Assembly: GCF_003260015.1 (NCBI RefSeq)
Contig: NZ_QCXS01000004.1
Span: forward strand, 1-64,000
Source: Nakamurella deserti
GTDB taxonomy: Bacteria > Actinomycetota > Actinomycetes > Mycobacteriales > Nakamurellaceae
DNA: 64,000 nucleotides
Direction of reading: 5' to 3'
Position numbers and translations under genes: made by a program. Shown here in pieces: positions 8,176 to 16,891 of the stretch. The notes under the pieces are model-generated. The model was not told where the DNA came from, searched no databases, and saw only the letters and a list, made by a program, of their open reading frames with translations. Numbering within the stretch: position 1 is the stretch's first letter; each line of letters opens with the position of its first letter.

Positions 8176-8212
8176 CCGGAAGGGCCGCCCCCGGCGGGGA
8201 CGGCCCTTCCGG
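8176..8212. terminator. GC-rich hairpin between convergent genes (bidirectional terminator candidate)
   Basis: Arms CCGGAAGGGCCG and CGGCCCTTCCGG form a perfect 12-bp stem with a 13-nt loop between the LacI gene (+) and the importer ATPase gene (-). It has no T-tract, common for actinobacterial terminators. Confidence 0.6.
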
Positions 8213-8230
8213 CACAACTGCAGCGACGAC

Positions 8231-9046
<816 letters not shown>

Positions 9047-9048
9047 GG

Positions 9049-10110
9049 TCAGGAACTCCTTCGAGTCGTGGACAGCTTCTTCACGTAGAGGTTCACGCCG
9101 ACGGCCAGCAGCAGCATGACCCCCAGGAACGTGCGGAACCAGTTCGGGTCCCAGCCGGCGTAGACGATGCCCTGGCTCACCATGCCGAAGATGAACGCGC
9201 CGATCGCGGTGCCGATCGCGGAGCCGTAGCCACCGGTCATCAGCGTGCCACCGACCACCGCGGCGATGATGTAGATGAACTCCTGACCCACGCCCTCACC
9301 GGCCTGGATCGTGTTGAACGCGTACAACCGGTGCTGGCCGTAGAACCAGGCCAGGAATCCGACCAGCATGAACAGGCCGATCTTGACCTTGTTCACCGGC
9401 ACACCCACCGCCCGGGCGGACGCGGCGTTGCCGCCGACGGCGAAGATCCAGTTGCCGATCTTGGTGCGCACCAGCACCCAGGTGGCGATCGCGACGAAGA
9501 CCAGCCACCACACCACGGTGATCCGCAGCTTCGCGTCCCCGATCGGGATCTCGGCGGCGAAGATCGCCTTGAGCGAGTTGAACCCGTCGATGTCGGACAC
9601 GTTCTGGGTGGCCACCGAACCCGAGATGGCCTTGGTCACCGCGAGGTTGGCACCCTGCAGGATGAAGAACGTGCCCAGCGTGATCAGGAACGACGGGATC
9701 CCCGTTTTCTGCACCAGATAACCGTTGAGGAACCCGATGGCCAGGGCGAACACCAACGCGATCGCCGTGCCCAACCACATGTTGACCGACAACTGGTAGC
9801 TGATGATCGACGCGGTCAGCGCCGCGGTGATGAACGCGACGCCGGCCGACAGGTCGAACTCGCCGCCGATCATCAACAGGCCCACCGCCACCGCCACGAT
9901 GCCCACCTGCGAGGAGGCGTACAGCACCGTCGTGAACGACGTGAAGTCGCGGAACGGCGGGGCGACGATGAAGAAGAAGATGTAGATGGCGACCGCCGCG
10001 AGCAACGCGCCGACCTCCGGACGCCCCAACAGACGCGCCGACAACGGCGGCGTCGAGCGGCCACTGGCCGCAGCGGGCGCCGGGGCCGGCGCCTTCACCG
10101 ATGAACTCAT
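9049..10110 (-). CDS. ABC transporter permease (RbsC/XylH type)
   Basis: 353 residues with about nine or ten hydrophobic segments and the sugar-permease loop G-V-G-Q-E-F-I-Y-I-I-A-A-V-V-G-G-T-L-M-T-G-G-Y-G-S (about 265-289), characteristic of ribose/xylose/inositol importers. It lies between the binding protein and ATPase genes of the same operon. ATG at 10110; the hydrophilic N-terminus is Pro/Ala-rich. Confidence 0.88.
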   Translation of the reverse strand: MSSSVKAPAPAPAAASGRSTPPLSARLLGRPEVGALLAAVAIYIFFFIVAPPFRDFTSFTTVLYASSQVGIVAVAVGLLMIGGEFDLSAGVAFITAALTASIISYQLSVNMWLGTAIALVFALAIGFLNGYLVQKTGIPSFLITLGTFFILQGANLAVTKAISGSVATQNVSDIDGFNSLKAIFAAEIPIGDAKLRITVVWWLVFVAIATWVLVRTKIGNWIFAVGGNAASARAVGVPVNKVKIGLFMLVGFLAWFYGQHRLYAFNTIQAGEGVGQEFIYIIAAVVGGTLMTGGYGSAIGTAIGAFIFGMVSQGIVYAGWDPNWFRTFLGVMLLLAVGVNLYVKKLSTTRRSS

Positions 10111-10177
10111 GAGTTGCTCCGATCGCTGGGGTGGCTCGGTGGGGACACTAGGCCCCCACCGAACCGTCGGCCAGATG

Positions 10178-11194
10178 TCAGCGGGTGCCGGCGTCCGCGT
10201 AGGAGGAGATGGCTTCGATGTTGGTCTTGTCCACGAAGGACGGACCCGTCAGGACGGCCTTGCCACCGCCGAGATCGTTGCGGTTGGTCAGGTACAGCCA
10301 CAGGGAGTCGACGGCCTCGTAGCCCTGCAGGTACGGCTGCTGGTCGATGGAGAACTCCAGGTTGCCGTCCTTGATGGCCTGCGCGGCATCGGCGTTCAGG
10401 TCGAAGGTGCCGACCTTGGCGCTGGAACCGGCGCCGTCCTTGGCCTGGATCGCGGCCAGCGCGATCGGGGCGCCCAGGGTGATGACGTAGTCGATCGTCG
10501 GGTCCTGCTGCAGCTTGGCGGTGATGGTCGAGGTCACCGACGACAGGTCGGCGCCGTTCACCTGGAGGTTCTCGGTGCCCGGGGCGCCCTGGGCGACACC
10601 GGCGCACCGGGTCTCCAGCGCGACCGAACCCTCGGCCTGGATGATGCACAGGACCTTCTTGGCCCCGGCCTCAGTGGCCCGCTCGCCCGCGGCCTGTCCG
10701 GCCAGCGCCTCGTCGGAGCCGAAGTACATCAGTGCGCCGAGGTCCTTGTACTGGTCGATGCCGGAGTTGAAGCCGACGACCGGGATGCCGGCGTCGGTGG
10801 CGGCCTTGACCGCGGGGGCCAGCGCGTCCGGGGTGACCAGCGTGGTGGCGATCGCGTCGACCTTGGAGTCCACGGCGTTCTGGATCAGCGTGGCCTGACC
10901 GGCCGCGGTCGGGTCGTTGGAGTACTTGATCGTGATGCCGTGGTTCGAGGCCGCGGAGTTCACGCCCGCCTTGATCTTGTCCCAGAAGGTGTCACCCGGG
11001 GTCTCGTGGGTGATGACGGCGATCGTGTAGGCCTTGGGGCCCTGGTTGACCGCGCCGCCGGAGCCGCCGGCCTGCTGCGAGGAGGAGGTCTCCTGGGCGC
11101 CACCGGAGCTGCTGCAGCCCGAGACGGCCAGCGCGACGGCTGCCACGGTGGCGGCCGCGACGCGCAGGCCCTTCCGAGATCGACTGAGCTTCAT
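10178..11194 (-). CDS. Sugar/inositol ABC transporter substrate-binding lipoprotein
   Basis: 338 residues. The N-terminus (K-L-S-R-S-R-K-G then a hydrophobic run) ends in a lipobox A-V-S-G-C with the lipidated Cys near residue 27, followed by a Ser/Gly-rich linker. The rest is a periplasmic-binding-protein fold of the RbsB type (Y-T-I-A-V-I-T-H-E-T-P-G-D-T-F-W-D, later G-F-N-S-G-I-D-Q-Y). AAAGGAAAG precedes the ATG. It is the first gene of the importer operon, with a roughly 500-nt leader back to a candidate IolR site at 11716-11739. Confidence 0.9.
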   Translation of the reverse strand: MKLSRSRKGLRVAAATVAAVALAVSGCSSSGGAQETSSSQQAGGSGGAVNQGPKAYTIAVITHETPGDTFWDKIKAGVNSAASNHGITIKYSNDPTAAGQATLIQNAVDSKVDAIATTLVTPDALAPAVKAATDAGIPVVGFNSGIDQYKDLGALMYFGSDEALAGQAAGERATEAGAKKVLCIIQAEGSVALETRCAGVAQGAPGTENLQVNGADLSSVTSTITAKLQQDPTIDYVITLGAPIALAAIQAKDGAGSSAKVGTFDLNADAAQAIKDGNLEFSIDQQPYLQGYEAVDSLWLYLTNRNDLGGGKAVLTGPSFVDKTNIEAISSYADAGTR

Positions 11195-11847
11195 TGCTTT
11201 CCTTTCGTCGGATTCCCCGGCGACGTCGCCGGTTCACGTAGTGCGTACTGCGGGCGGAGCACCAGCCCACCGGCCGTCAGCGGACGGTGGGGGCGGCCGA
11301 GCCGCCCGGGCCGGCGCACACCACCGCGGACGGGTGGTGCGGACGGGAGCGGAACGAGGTGGGACGGGAACTACGAGGGTGCGGACCGCTCGACGATCGT
11401 GACACGGCTGCCGCGCCGGCGAGGTCGTCGCCGGTGGACGGACGCAGCGGTCCGCGGCGGGTCGTCACGACGGAGTCGCGGTGACCGGAGCCGACGGTGC
11501 GGTGCGGGGTGATCCGGTGGACGGTGGTGGGCCCGGCGGATCGGCGGTGCGGGTCACCGGAGGTGACCCGGCGGCAGCGAGACGGCCCTGGGATGCAGAC
11601 GCGGTGGACGGGGGTGGTGCCCGCCGTCGTGGCAACACCCATGGGGCCCTACCTCCGCCTGATCCGAGCGCCGGCGCCTCTGCCGACAGGAACAAGAGTG
11701 TCCGACGGCACATCGGATGTCAAGCTTTTGTACTGACATTCTTACGTCGATCCAAGAGGTGCCGGGCAGCGACGCGGCGCGAGGCCGGCCCTCCTGGCAG
11801 CCGGGCGAAACGTTCCGCGCACGAACAGGTATCGAAGCCGTAACGAA
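11195..11847. other. 653-nt intergenic region without a convincing gene
   Basis: Open frames here have unrelated, Arg/Pro/Ser-rich translations and no start context, so I call none. The only structured signal is the motif at 11716-11739. The importer transcript would have an untranslated leader of about 500 nt if it starts there. Confidence 0.6.
11716..11739 (-). promoter_or_regulatory. Candidate IolR operator/-35, site A (importer operon)
   Basis: Begins GATGTCAAGCTTTTGT, identical over 16 nt to site B at 20733, and ends CTGACAT. On the minus strand TTGACA faces the importer operon, and the dyad TGTCA/TGACA overlaps this -35. The 17-18-nt downstream position gives only a weak -10 (CACTCT). 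Similarity to the Corynebacterium IolR consensus KGWCHTRACA (recalled from the literature) is partial. Confidence 0.5.
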
Positions 11848-12684
11848 CTACATGTCCATGCCGCCGTTCACGGCCCAGACCTGTCCGGTGATGTACGAGG
11901 AGGCGTCCGCGGCCAGGAAGTGCACGATCCGGGCGATCTCCTCGGGCCGGCCGAGGCGTCGCAGCGGGATCTGCGCCGTGATCTTGTCCAGCACCTTCTC
12001 GGGGACCGCCGCGACCATCTCGGTGGCCGTGTACCCGGGGGTGACCGTGTTGACGGTGATGCCGACACTGTCGTCGGAGAGCTTGCCGGCGCGCTCCAGC
12101 AGGAACGCGGCCTCCCGCGCGAACGTCTTGGTCAGGCCGAACAGGCCGGACTTGGACGCGGCGTAGTTGGCCTGCCCGATGTTGCCCATCTCGCCGATGA
12201 CCGACGAGACGTTGATGATCCGACCGCTCCCCCGCTCCACCATGTGCGCGAGCGCCGCCTGCGACAGGAAGAACGCTCCGGACAGGTTGACGTCGAGCAC
12301 CTTGTGCCAGTCGTCGTCGGTGAGCTTGAGGATGGTCTTGTCGATCGTGATGCCGGCGTTGTTGACCAGGATGTCCAGCCGCCCGTGCTGTTCGATCACC
12401 TCCGCCACCACCCGACGGCAGTCGTCGGCGGAGGCGACGTTGCCCTGGTGGATGGTCACCGCGGTGCCGAAACGGCCCTGGAAGTCGGCCAGGAAACCCT
12501 CGGCCTTGGTCACGTTGCCGCTGAACCCGGCCGCGATGGCCGCGCCCTGCGCCGCCAGGCTGCCGCAGATCGCGGCCCCGATGCCCCGGGTGCCGCCGGT
12601 GACGAGAGCGACGCGTCCGGAGAGCTTGTCGCCCACCACCGCACTGACGGATCCCTTGTCGACGGAACTGTCGGCGGTGGTCAT
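11848..12684 (-). CDS. SDR family oxidoreductase, acetoacetyl-CoA reductase (PhaB)-like
   Basis: 278 residues. Classical SDR motifs: TGGTRGIG, N-N-A-G (I-L-V-N-N-A-G-I-T), catalytic Ser in I-I-N-V-S-S-V, Y-A-A-S-K, and the ending V-N-G-G-M-D-M, which resembles PhaB/FabG proteins (PhaB commonly ends V-N-G-G-L-Y-M). A 14-residue insertion (L-L-E-R-A-G-K-L-S-D-D-S) sits before the V-N-T-V-T-P-G motif. Start at 12684 has GGGAGG 6 nt upstream. It is the last gene of the leftward iol operon after a 194-nt gap; it might reduce an inosose or a CoA thioester. Reaction uncertain. Confidence 0.8.
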   Translation of the reverse strand: MTTADSSVDKGSVSAVVGDKLSGRVALVTGGTRGIGAAICGSLAAQGAAIAAGFSGNVTKAEGFLADFQGRFGTAVTIHQGNVASADDCRRVVAEVIEQHGRLDILVNNAGITIDKTILKLTDDDWHKVLDVNLSGAFFLSQAALAHMVERGSGRIINVSSVIGEMGNIGQANYAASKSGLFGLTKTFAREAAFLLERAGKLSDDSVGITVNTVTPGYTATEMVAAVPEKVLDKITAQIPLRRLGRPEEIARIVHFLAADASSYITGQVWAVNGGMDM

Positions 12685-12878
12685 GGGGGCCTCCCGGGGT
12701 CGCGGAACGCGGTGGCGGTCCACTCCGGGAGGAGGGACCGGCTGGCGCACCTGATCCTAGGGCTCCCCACCGCGACGGCAACCGGACCGGAGATCGGCAC
12801 CGGGCCGCTGACGGCAGCCGACAGGGGACGGGGCGGTGCCCGGCGGACGCCGGCCACCGCCCCGGAGAACGGACCTGG

Positions 12879-13883
12879 TCAGGGACGCGGGGACATCCGC
12901 ACCTCGACGCGCTGCCCGGTGCGCACGGCCTCGACGCCGGCCTCGCACACCGCGACGGCGGCGTAGCCGTCCCAGGCTCCAGGGCCGTCGATGGTGCCGT
13001 TGCGGGCCGCGTTCACCCAGCGCTGCAGCTCGGCGTGGTAGGCCGCTCCGAAGCGCTGCACGAAGCCGGGGGTGAGAGTGCCGCCCCAGCGACCGTCGGT
13101 GGTGGTGCGGACCAGGTTCTGGTCGAGACCGATGAGCGCGGAGCCGGTCTCACCGACCACCTCGGTGCGCACCTCGTAGGCGACGCCGGTCCGGACGTAG
13201 ATCTCGTCGGTGGCCACCGCCCCGGTGCTGGTCTCGAAGACCACCAGCATCGGGTCGTTGACGCCCTCCGGGGCGCGTGAGGTCGCGAGCCCCTTGTGGA
13301 CGGTGATCGCCGTTATCTCCGTGTCCAGCAGGAACCGGACCACGTCCACCTCGTGCACCACCGAGTCGCGGATCATGAACTCGGAGTTGAAGTGCGGCGG
13401 CACGTCGGGGTTGCGGTGCGTGCAGTGCACCATCAGCGGCGCGCCCAGGCCACCGTCGGCGATGAGGGCCCGCAGCTCGGCGTACTCGGTGTCGAAGCGG
13501 CGCATGAAGCCGAGCTGGATGAGCTGCCGGCCGAGCTCGGCCTCCCGCTGCACGATCCGGTACGCGGTGTCGATGCCGGTGGTCAGCGGCTTCTCGCAGA
13601 GCACCGGGATGCCCCGCTCGAGGCAGGCCAGCACCTGCTCCTCGTGGGCCGCACCGGGGGTGGCGATGACCACGGCGTCGACGTCGTCGGCGTTGATCGC
13701 CTCGAACGGGTCGGCGACGACCCGCGACCCCGGGATGCCGGCCGAGACCTTCGCCGCGGTGCCGGCGGAGAAGTCGTTGATCACCGTGACGGTGGCGCCC
13801 TTGACGGCGGTGGACAGCGTGCTGGCGTGGAACGAGCCCATCATGCCGACGCCCAGGACGGCGACGCGCAGATCATCGGACAC
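12879..13883 (-). CDS. iolG: Inositol 2-dehydrogenase (Gfo/Idh/MocA family)
   Basis: 334 residues. The Rossmann start L-R-V-A-V-L-G-V-G-M-M-G-S-F-H-A (5-20) and the family signature C-E-K-P-L (about 95-99) are present, followed by G-F-M-R-R-F-D-x-E-Y and a catalytic His in S-V-V-H-E-V-D-V-V-R-F, the pattern of myo-inositol 2-dehydrogenases. It oxidises myo-inositol to scyllo-inosose with NAD. It follows iolE in the leftward operon (54-nt gap) with GGAGG shortly upstream of the ATG. Confidence 0.9.
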   Translation of the reverse strand: MSDDLRVAVLGVGMMGSFHASTLSTAVKGATVTVINDFSAGTAAKVSAGIPGSRVVADPFEAINADDVDAVVIATPGAAHEEQVLACLERGIPVLCEKPLTTGIDTAYRIVQREAELGRQLIQLGFMRRFDTEYAELRALIADGGLGAPLMVHCTHRNPDVPPHFNSEFMIRDSVVHEVDVVRFLLDTEITAITVHKGLATSRAPEGVNDPMLVVFETSTGAVATDEIYVRTGVAYEVRTEVVGETGSALIGLDQNLVRTTTDGRWGGTLTPGFVQRFGAAYHAELQRWVNAARNGTIDGPGAWDGYAAVAVCEAGVEAVRTGQRVEVRMSPRP

Positions 13884-13937
13884 GGAGGTTCTCCTTCAGG
13901 CGGAACGGGGTGTGGTGGGTGGGCACGGGTGGCCGGG

Positions 13938-14858
13938 TCAGCCGCGCGGGGCGACGTGGCGGCAGCCCTTGAGGTAGGTCAGGGTGCGCTCGGCGATCGG
14001 GAACGGCACGTCGCCGGCGCAGCCGTACATGTCCTGCTCGACGATGCCGAAGATCGGCCGCCCCAGTCCCTCCAGTGCGGCGAAGACGTCCGGCATGTGC
14101 GGGACGCCGCCCGGCGGCTCCTGCATGACGCCCAGCTGTACGGCCTTGGCCCAGGTGAAATTGTTCTCGTCGACCACGGCCTTGACCTGCGGGTCGACCT
14201 GCTTGAGGTGGGTGTAGGTGACCCGGGACGGGTGCTTGGCGATCAGGTCCAGGTTGTCGCCGCCGCAGTAGCTCAGATGGCCGGTGTCCAGGCAGAGGTT
14301 GACGTAGTCCGGGTCGGTGCCCTCCAGGAACCGCTCCACCGCGGCGTTGTTGTCGACGTGACTGTCTGCGTGCGGGTGGTAGACGACCTTCATCCCGTAC
14401 TCCTCCAGGATGGCCTTGCCGAGGCGGTCGTTGCCCTTGATCTTGCGGTCCCAGGCGGCCGCGTCCAGGTGGTAGGGCTCGACCTCCTCGCCGGTGACGT
14501 CGTCGCGCCACATCGACGGGATGACCACCACGTATTCCGCGCCCGCGGACTTGGCCAGCCCGGCCACGTCGCTCACCTGGGTCCACACGTCGTCCCAGGA
14601 GTTCTCCCGCTGCAGGTGCTCGAAGACGGTGCCCGCGGTGACCTTGAAGTTGCCGGGGGCCAGCGCATCGGCCAGTGCCGACGGGTCGGTCGGGAGGTAG
14701 CCGTACGGGCCGAGCTCGATCCATTCGTAGCCGGCCGCGGCCGCCTCGGTGAGGAACTGGGTGTACGGCACCTGCACCGGGTCGTCGGCGAACCACACAC
14801 CCCAGGAGTCGGGGGCGGTACCGATGGTGACGCCATCAGAAGGGGGGAGCAAGGTCAT
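13938..14858 (-). CDS. iolE: IolE-like inosose dehydratase
   Basis: 306-residue xylose-isomerase-like TIM barrel opening with I-G-T-A-P-D-S-W-G-V-W-F, the hallmark of IolE. Metal-binding segments are visible: V-Y-H-P-H-A-D-S-H-V, L-C-L-D-T-G-H-L, T-H-L-K and the C-terminal V-E-Q-D-M-Y. IolE converts 2-keto-myo-inositol to 3D-(3,5/4)-trihydroxycyclohexane-1,2-dione, the substrate of IolD in the same operon. It sits between the aldolase and iolG genes. Confidence 0.9.
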   Translation of the reverse strand: MTLLPPSDGVTIGTAPDSWGVWFADDPVQVPYTQFLTEAAAAGYEWIELGPYGYLPTDPSALADALAPGNFKVTAGTVFEHLQRENSWDDVWTQVSDVAGLAKSAGAEYVVVIPSMWRDDVTGEEVEPYHLDAAAWDRKIKGNDRLGKAILEEYGMKVVYHPHADSHVDNNAAVERFLEGTDPDYVNLCLDTGHLSYCGGDNLDLIAKHPSRVTYTHLKQVDPQVKAVVDENNFTWAKAVQLGVMQEPPGGVPHMPDVFAALEGLGRPIFGIVEQDMYGCAGDVPFPIAERTLTYLKGCRHVAPRG

Positions 14859-14930
14859 GGGGATGTGTACCTCCGGTCGTGTGGTGCGGCGGCGGTGCCG
14901 GCGCCGGGATGTGGTGCGGGAGTGCCGGTC

Positions 14931-15812
14931 TCAGCGGATGAGCGAGACCGCGTTGTCGACCGCGTTGGCGACGTCGCCGTCGGCCGGGTACAGCATGGTG
15001 CGGCCGACGACCAGGCCGCGGACCGACGGCAGCGACAGCGCCCTGGCCCACGCGGCCAGGGTGTCCTCCGGTGATCCGGACGGGTCGCCGCCGAGCAGCA
15101 GGGTCGGGAAGGTCGTCGCGTCCATGACGCGCTCCATCTCCTTCACCACGGGCAGCTTCATCCAGGTGTAGGCGGTGGAACTGCCGAAGCCCTGGGCGAT
15201 GTGGATGCTCTTGATGACCGCGTCCGGGCTCAGGTCGTTGACGATCTTGCCGGCCACCCGACTGGACATGAACGGCTCGACCATCGCGATGAGCTTGGCC
15301 CGGTTGAGCTCGGTGACCGCGCGGGCGCACGTCTCGAGGGTCGACACGGTGCCCGGGTCGGCCAGATCGATGCGGGTCAGCATCTTGGCGCCGTCGAAGC
15401 CGCCGTCGATGGTGCCCTGGACGTCGTAACCGGTCATCCGGTCGTCCATCTCGAAGGACGCCCCGGCGAGACCGCCGCGGTTCATCGAGGAGAACATGAT
15501 CTTGTCCTCGAGCGCCCCCAGCAGCAGCAGGTCCTCCACGATGTCGGCGGTGGCGAGCAGCCCGTCGACCCCGGGGCGGGACAGTGCGGTCTGCAGCCGG
15601 CCGAGCAGGTCCTTGCGGTCGCTCATCGCGTGCGGATCGGACCCGACGGACAGCGCGCCGCGGGCCGGGTGGTCGCAGGCGACGATCATCATCTTGCCGT
15701 CGTCACCGAGCAGGTGGCGGCGCTTGCGGGAGCGGAACAGCCCGGCGATCCGCTCCGGCTCGCGGGCCCGGATCTCGGAGATCTCGTCGTAGCTCTTGGC
15801 GAAGTGGGACAT
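14931..15812 (-). CDS. Cgl0159-family (beta/alpha)8 aldolase of inositol catabolism
   Basis: 293 residues. It has the look of the class I aldolase-like Cgl0158/Cgl0159 family found in actinobacterial iol clusters: M-M-I-V-A-C-D-H-P-A-R-G near 45-56, K-M-L-T-R-I-D, V-E-P-F-M-S, and L-L-G-G-D-P-S-G-S-P. It occupies the operon position where a 2-deoxy-5-keto-gluconate-6-phosphate aldolase (IolJ) is needed, and no other aldolase gene is present, so it probably splits that phosphate to malonate semialdehyde and dihydroxyacetone phosphate. The ATG is 5 nt after the iolC stop. The role is inferred from context. Confidence 0.8.
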   Translation of the reverse strand: MSHFAKSYDEISEIRAREPERIAGLFRSRKRRHLLGDDGKMMIVACDHPARGALSVGSDPHAMSDRKDLLGRLQTALSRPGVDGLLATADIVEDLLLLGALEDKIMFSSMNRGGLAGASFEMDDRMTGYDVQGTIDGGFDGAKMLTRIDLADPGTVSTLETCARAVTELNRAKLIAMVEPFMSSRVAGKIVNDLSPDAVIKSIHIAQGFGSSTAYTWMKLPVVKEMERVMDATTFPTLLLGGDPSGSPEDTLAAWARALSLPSVRGLVVGRTMLYPADGDVANAVDNAVSLIR

Positions 15813-15817
15813 CGCGT

Positions 15818-16789
15818 TCACCGGCCTTCGTTGGGGTTGCCACCGGCGATGAGGGTGTCGATCTCCGCGGCGGTGGGCATGGCGGTGGAGCACTCGAGGC
15901 GGGACGCGACGATGGCGCCGGCGGCGTTGGCCCGCTGCAGCACCTTCTCCAGCGGCCAGCCGGCGAGCAGGCCGTTGGCCAGCGACCCGCCGAAGCTGTC
16001 GCCGGCGCCGAGCCCGTTGACCGGGTCGATGAGGATGGGCGCGGACTCGACCCGCTCGTGCCTGGTCTTGGCCAGCACGCCCTTGGGGCCCTGCTTGACG
16101 ATGGCCAGCTCCACCCCGGCGTCGAGCAGGGCGTCGGCGGCCTTGTCCGGCACCGTCTCCCCCACCGCGACCTCGCACTCCTCGCGGTTGCCGACGGCCA
16201 CCGTGACGTGCGGGAGGATGCGGGCGATCTGCTCGGTGGCGTCGGCGGGCTTGTCCCAGAACATCGGGCGGTAGTCCAGGTCCAGCACCACGAAGCCCTT
16301 GCGGCCCCGGGCCTCCAGCACGTCGAGGTGGGTCTGCCGGCTGGGCTCCTCACTCATCCCGGTGGTGGAGATCCACAGCAGGTCCACGGCCCGGACGAGG
16401 TCGAGATCGACGTCGGAGGTGCGGATCTGCAGATCGGGGGCGGTGGGCTTGCGGTAGAAGTACAGCGGGAAGTCGTCGGGCGGGAAGATCTCGCAGAACG
16501 TGACCGGCGTCGGGTACTCGGTGTTGGTCACCACCTGGCTGTCGTCGACCCCGAGGTCGCGCAGCGCACGGCGGACGAAGCGGCCGAAGGGGTCGTCGCC
16601 GACCCCGGTGATGATCGAGGTGCGCCGGCCGAGCCGGGCGGCGGCGACGGCGACGTTGCCGGTGGTGCCGCCGAGGAACTTGCCGAACGTCTCGACGTCC
16701 TCGAGACCGACGCCGATCTGCAGCGGGTAGATGTCCACGCCGGCCCGACCCATGGTCAGGACCTCCGGGACTGCGGTGGGGGCGCTCAT
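15818..16789 (-). CDS. iolC: 5-dehydro-2-deoxygluconokinase
   Basis: 323-residue PfkB-type sugar kinase. The first signature region L-G-G-T-T-G-N-V-A-V-A-A-A-R-L-G (about 39-54) and the second, D-P-V-N-G-L-G-A-G-D-S-F-G-G (about 257-270, with the catalytic Asp in G-A-G-D), are intact. The start M-G-R-A-G-V-D-I-Y-P and L-D-L-D-Y-R-P-M-F-W are typical of IolC. It phosphorylates 2-deoxy-5-keto-D-gluconate. It lies downstream of iolA with a hairpin between, and nearly abuts the aldolase gene. Confidence 0.92.
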   Translation of the reverse strand: MSAPTAVPEVLTMGRAGVDIYPLQIGVGLEDVETFGKFLGGTTGNVAVAAARLGRRTSIITGVGDDPFGRFVRRALRDLGVDDSQVVTNTEYPTPVTFCEIFPPDDFPLYFYRKPTAPDLQIRTSDVDLDLVRAVDLLWISTTGMSEEPSRQTHLDVLEARGRKGFVVLDLDYRPMFWDKPADATEQIARILPHVTVAVGNREECEVAVGETVPDKAADALLDAGVELAIVKQGPKGVLAKTRHERVESAPILIDPVNGLGAGDSFGGSLANGLLAGWPLEKVLQRANAAGAIVASRLECSTAMPTAAEIDTLIAGGNPNEGR

Positions 16790-16855
16790 CTGTGCCTTCC
16801 GGGAACGGGGGGTTGGGTGGGTGCGTCCACCGGCGGGTGGCCGGGACGCGGGCGC

Positions 16856-16887
16856 CCGGTGGGCCGTCGTGGTCGACGGCCCACCGG
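16856..16887 (-). terminator. Strong hairpin inside the iol operon (between iolA and iolC)
   Basis: Perfect 14-bp arms CCGGTGGGCCGTCG and CGACGGCCCACCGG around TGGT, starting 5 nt downstream of the iolA stop. No T-tract follows. It may give partial termination or protect the upstream transcript's 3' end. Confidence 0.5.
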
Positions 16888-16891
16888 CAGG

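Noticed and set aside
11277-11642. Possible 121-residue leftward protein in the gap upstream of the importer
   Set aside because: Translation is Arg/Ser/Pro-rich and unlike any protein; no convincing ribosome binding site.
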